Shown here piece by piece: positions 62,354 through 64,000 of a stretch of DNA of 64,000 bases. The DNA comes from Microbulbifer sp. YPW1 (GTDB lineage Bacteria > Pseudomonadota > Gammaproteobacteria > Pseudomonadales > Cellvibrionaceae). Position numbers and translations under genes: made by a program. The first letter of the stretch is position 1; the number at the start of each line of letters is the position of its first letter. The notes beneath the pieces were generated by a model. It was not told the DNA's origin. It was given only the letters and a program-made list of their open reading frames with translations, and made no database searches. The DNA lies in NCBI RefSeq assembly GCF_013367775.1, contig NZ_CP055157.1, forward strand, positions 1,901,001 through 1,965,000, in the 5' to 3' direction.

Positions 62354-63349
62354 ATGATGATAATGAGAAGATTCTGGCGGCAGTTCCGCACTGCGGCCTT
62401 GGCTGGCGCTACGCTATTTCTCGCCAGCTGTGGTTTTCAGGAAGACCAGGTTGCACTGAAGCTCGCGCACACCCTGGATCAGCAGCACTCGGTGCACCGC
62501 GCCATGGTATTTATGGATGAGCGCCTGCGCGAGCTGTCCGGCGATACCATGCGTATTGATATCTATTCCGGCGGCCAGCTGGGCAGCGAGCGCGAACTGA
62601 TCGAGCTGCTGCAGATCGGCAGCCTGGCCATGACCAAGGTTTCCGCCAGCCCTATGGAGGGCTTTGTGCCGGAGATGAAGGTCTTCAACCTCCCCTACGT
62701 ATTCCGCGATTCCGAACACTTCTGGAATGTGCTGCAGAGCCCCATCGGCAAAGACCTGCTGCTGGCCTGCGAGCGCGCGCGCCTGCGCGGCCTGGGCTAC
62801 CTGGATGCAGGCAGCCGCAGCTTCTACATGAACGACATTGCAGTGCATAGCCCGCAAGACCTGAATGGCCAGAAGATTCGCGTTCAGAACAGCCAGACTG
62901 CGATCAAAATGGTCAACACCCTCGGCGGCGCCGCGACGCCGGTGAGCTGGGGCGAGCTGTACACCGCGCTGCAGCAGGGCGTGGTCAACGGTGCCGAGAA
63001 CAACCCGCCGAGTTTCTATCTCTCCAAGCACTACGAAGTATCCAAGTACTACACCCTGGACGAGCACACTTATGTGCCGGACCTGCTGCTGATCAGTACT
63101 GAGGTGTGGAACAAGCTGGAACCGCAACAGCAGGCGTGGCTGAGCCAGGCAGTGGATGAAGCGGTGACTTACCAACGCAAGCTGTGGCAGGAGTCCACCG
63201 AGGAATCCCTGGCGGCGGTGAAGGCGGCCGGTGTGGAAGTGATCTACCCGGACAAGCAGCCCTTTATCGATGCAGTCAAACCGCTGCACGACAGCTACCA
63301 GGGCACCGAGGTCGGAGATCTGCTGGACCAGATCAAAGCCATTAACTAA
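62354..63349 (+). CDS. dctP: TRAP transporter substrate-binding protein, lipoprotein form
   Basis: 331 residues. The N-terminus carries a lipobox LASC near residue 26 instead of the more usual cleavable signal. The body is a DctP/TRAP solute receptor: KLAHTLDQQHSVHRAM, RIDIYSGGQLGSERELIE, VFNLPYVFRDSEHFWNV, QKIRVQNSQTAIKMVNTLGGAATP and NGAENNPPSFY. By context the ligand is a uronate or short oligouronate. It is followed by dctQ and dctM, a complete tripartite transporter. Confidence 0.92.
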   Translation: MMIMRRFWRQFRTAALAGATLFLASCGFQEDQVALKLAHTLDQQHSVHRAMVFMDERLRELSGDTMRIDIYSGGQLGSERELIELLQIGSLAMTKVSASPMEGFVPEMKVFNLPYVFRDSEHFWNVLQSPIGKDLLLACERARLRGLGYLDAGSRSFYMNDIAVHSPQDLNGQKIRVQNSQTAIKMVNTLGGAATPVSWGELYTALQQGVVNGAENNPPSFYLSKHYEVSKYYTLDEHTYVPDLLLISTEVWNKLEPQQQAWLSQAVDEAVTYQRKLWQESTEESLAAVKAAGVEVIYPDKQPFIDAVKPLHDSYQGTEVGDLLDQIKAIN

Positions 63350-63396
63350 TTGTTCAGAATAAACGCCCACTAGAAAAATAACAGTGGAAGGCAAAG

Positions 63397-63978
63397 ATGA
63401 TGCAGAAAATTGAAAAGGCCCTGGGCCTTGTGCTGGGTACGCTGCTGGCACTGATGGTGCTGGACGTGACCTGGCAAATCCTGACCCGCTTCCTGCCCAT
63501 GCAGCCCAGTTCCTACACCGAAGAGGTGGCGCGCTACCTGCTGGTCTGGATTGGTTTGCTCGGCGGTGCCTACGCCTACCGCAAACGCTCCCATCTTGGG
63601 ATCGACCTGCTGAGCAATGCGCTGCACGGTGCCAAGCGTCGCGCGCTACAGATTTTTGTGGTGCTGGTGTGCTTTGCCTTTGCGGCCTCCGCCATGGTTT
63701 ACGGCGGTGCAAAACTGATGCTGCTTACATTTGAGCTGGAACAGACCTCCGCGGCACTGAACTTGCCCATGGGCTATGTCTACAGCGTGCTGCCGATTTC
63801 CGGCCTGCTGATCTGCCTCTTTTCCATCGACCACCTGATCGAGCTGGTGACCAGTAAGGAAGAGCTGCCTACCGAGTTTGATTCGGAAGTGCACCCGTAT
63901 ACCGACGACGCAGAAGTGCAAGGCGCCCCGGTACAGAAAGAAAAACAAAAGCAGCCCGAAGCTGCCGTCGAAGCCTAA
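63397..63978 (+). CDS. dctQ: TRAP transporter small permease
   Basis: 193 residues with four membrane helices: LGLVLGTLLALMVLDVTWQIL, ARYLLVWIGLLGGAYAYR, LQIFVVLVCFAFAASAMVYG and VYSVLPISGLLICLF. The motif TRFLPMQPSSYTEEVARYLLVW is typical DctQ. The 35-residue C-terminal tail is acidic then Lys/Gln-rich. It pairs with the large permease that starts at 63994 and with dctP. Confidence 0.92.
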   Translation: MMQKIEKALGLVLGTLLALMVLDVTWQILTRFLPMQPSSYTEEVARYLLVWIGLLGGAYAYRKRSHLGIDLLSNALHGAKRRALQIFVVLVCFAFAASAMVYGGAKLMLLTFELEQTSAALNLPMGYVYSVLPISGLLICLFSIDHLIELVTSKEELPTEFDSEVHPYTDDAEVQGAPVQKEKQKQPEAAVEA

Positions 63979-63993
63979 GCGAGGAGAGTCATC

Positions 63994-64000
63994 GTGGAAG
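63994..64000 (+). CDS. dctM: TRAP transporter large permease, first codons only
   Basis: A GTG at 63994 follows GAGGAGAG (63981-63988) 15 bases after the dctQ stop; only two codons are inside the window. The assignment to dctM rests on the dctP-dctQ context, not on sequence. Confidence 0.5.

Noticed and set aside
1..64000. Mobile elements, integrases, tRNA genes and CRISPR arrays
   Set aside because: None was recognised on either strand; the repeat elements found carry no coding capacity and no regular spacers.

Overview
The window is high-GC, gene-dense DNA that fits a marine, polysaccharide-degrading gammaproteobacterium of the Microbulbifer/Saccharophagus/Cellvibrio type. The basis is gene content: large TonB-dependent receptors beside secreted lyases and hydrolases, a poly-serine linker in a secreted enzyme, Sec/Tat/lipoprotein signals, a TRAP uronate-type importer and a periplasmic Nap system. 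I could not run a taxonomic search.

Positions 1-17.5 kb are ordinary chromosome: a DJ-1/PfpI protein cut by the window edge, an unknown membrane protein, a PaiB/GNAT pair, a TTC38-like protein, a LysR regulator divergent from an aldehyde dehydrogenase/omega-aminotransferase pair, a DUF6515-like protein, a MscS-type channel, a rhomboid protease, a B-box/TPR membrane protein and peptidase B.

From 17.7 kb to the right edge nearly everything serves uronate polysaccharides, pectin first. Outside the cytoplasm there are a Tat-exported GH28 polygalacturonase, three TonB receptors, two beta-helix proteins of lyase/hydrolase type, a PL38/alginate-lyase-like protein, a GH2 enzyme, two GH105 unsaturated-uronyl hydrolases (one fused to DUF4861) and a free DUF4861 lipoprotein. 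Import is by a TRAP system (dctP, dctQ and the first codons of dctM). Cytoplasmic catabolism covers the unsaturated branch (two kduI, kduD and a kduD-like SDR), the galacturonate/glucuronate branch (uxaC, uxaA, uxuA and two fructuronate-reductase-type dehydrogenases) and kdgK, which makes KDPG. No KDPG aldolase is in the window. Two FadR-subfamily GntR regulators sit in the locus.

A periplasmic nitrate reductase operon (napE, a translationally coupled 48-codon ORF, napD, napA, napB, napC) is lodged inside the pectin locus at 30.1-34.6 kb, between kduD and the uxaB/uxuB-like gene.

Two kinds of non-coding structure stand out. First, a family of nested-hairpin elements: three copies of exactly 106 nt with identical geometry, conserved cores and compensating stem changes, plus one divergent relative of 113 nt. 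Second, a set of TGGT...ACCA operators upstream of most uronate operons, including a recurrent 19-bp form TGGTnAnGTGGynnTACCA and a 33-nt paired form. These tie the locus into one or two UxuR/ExuR-like regulons. No tRNA, rRNA, CRISPR array, insertion sequence or integrase was seen.
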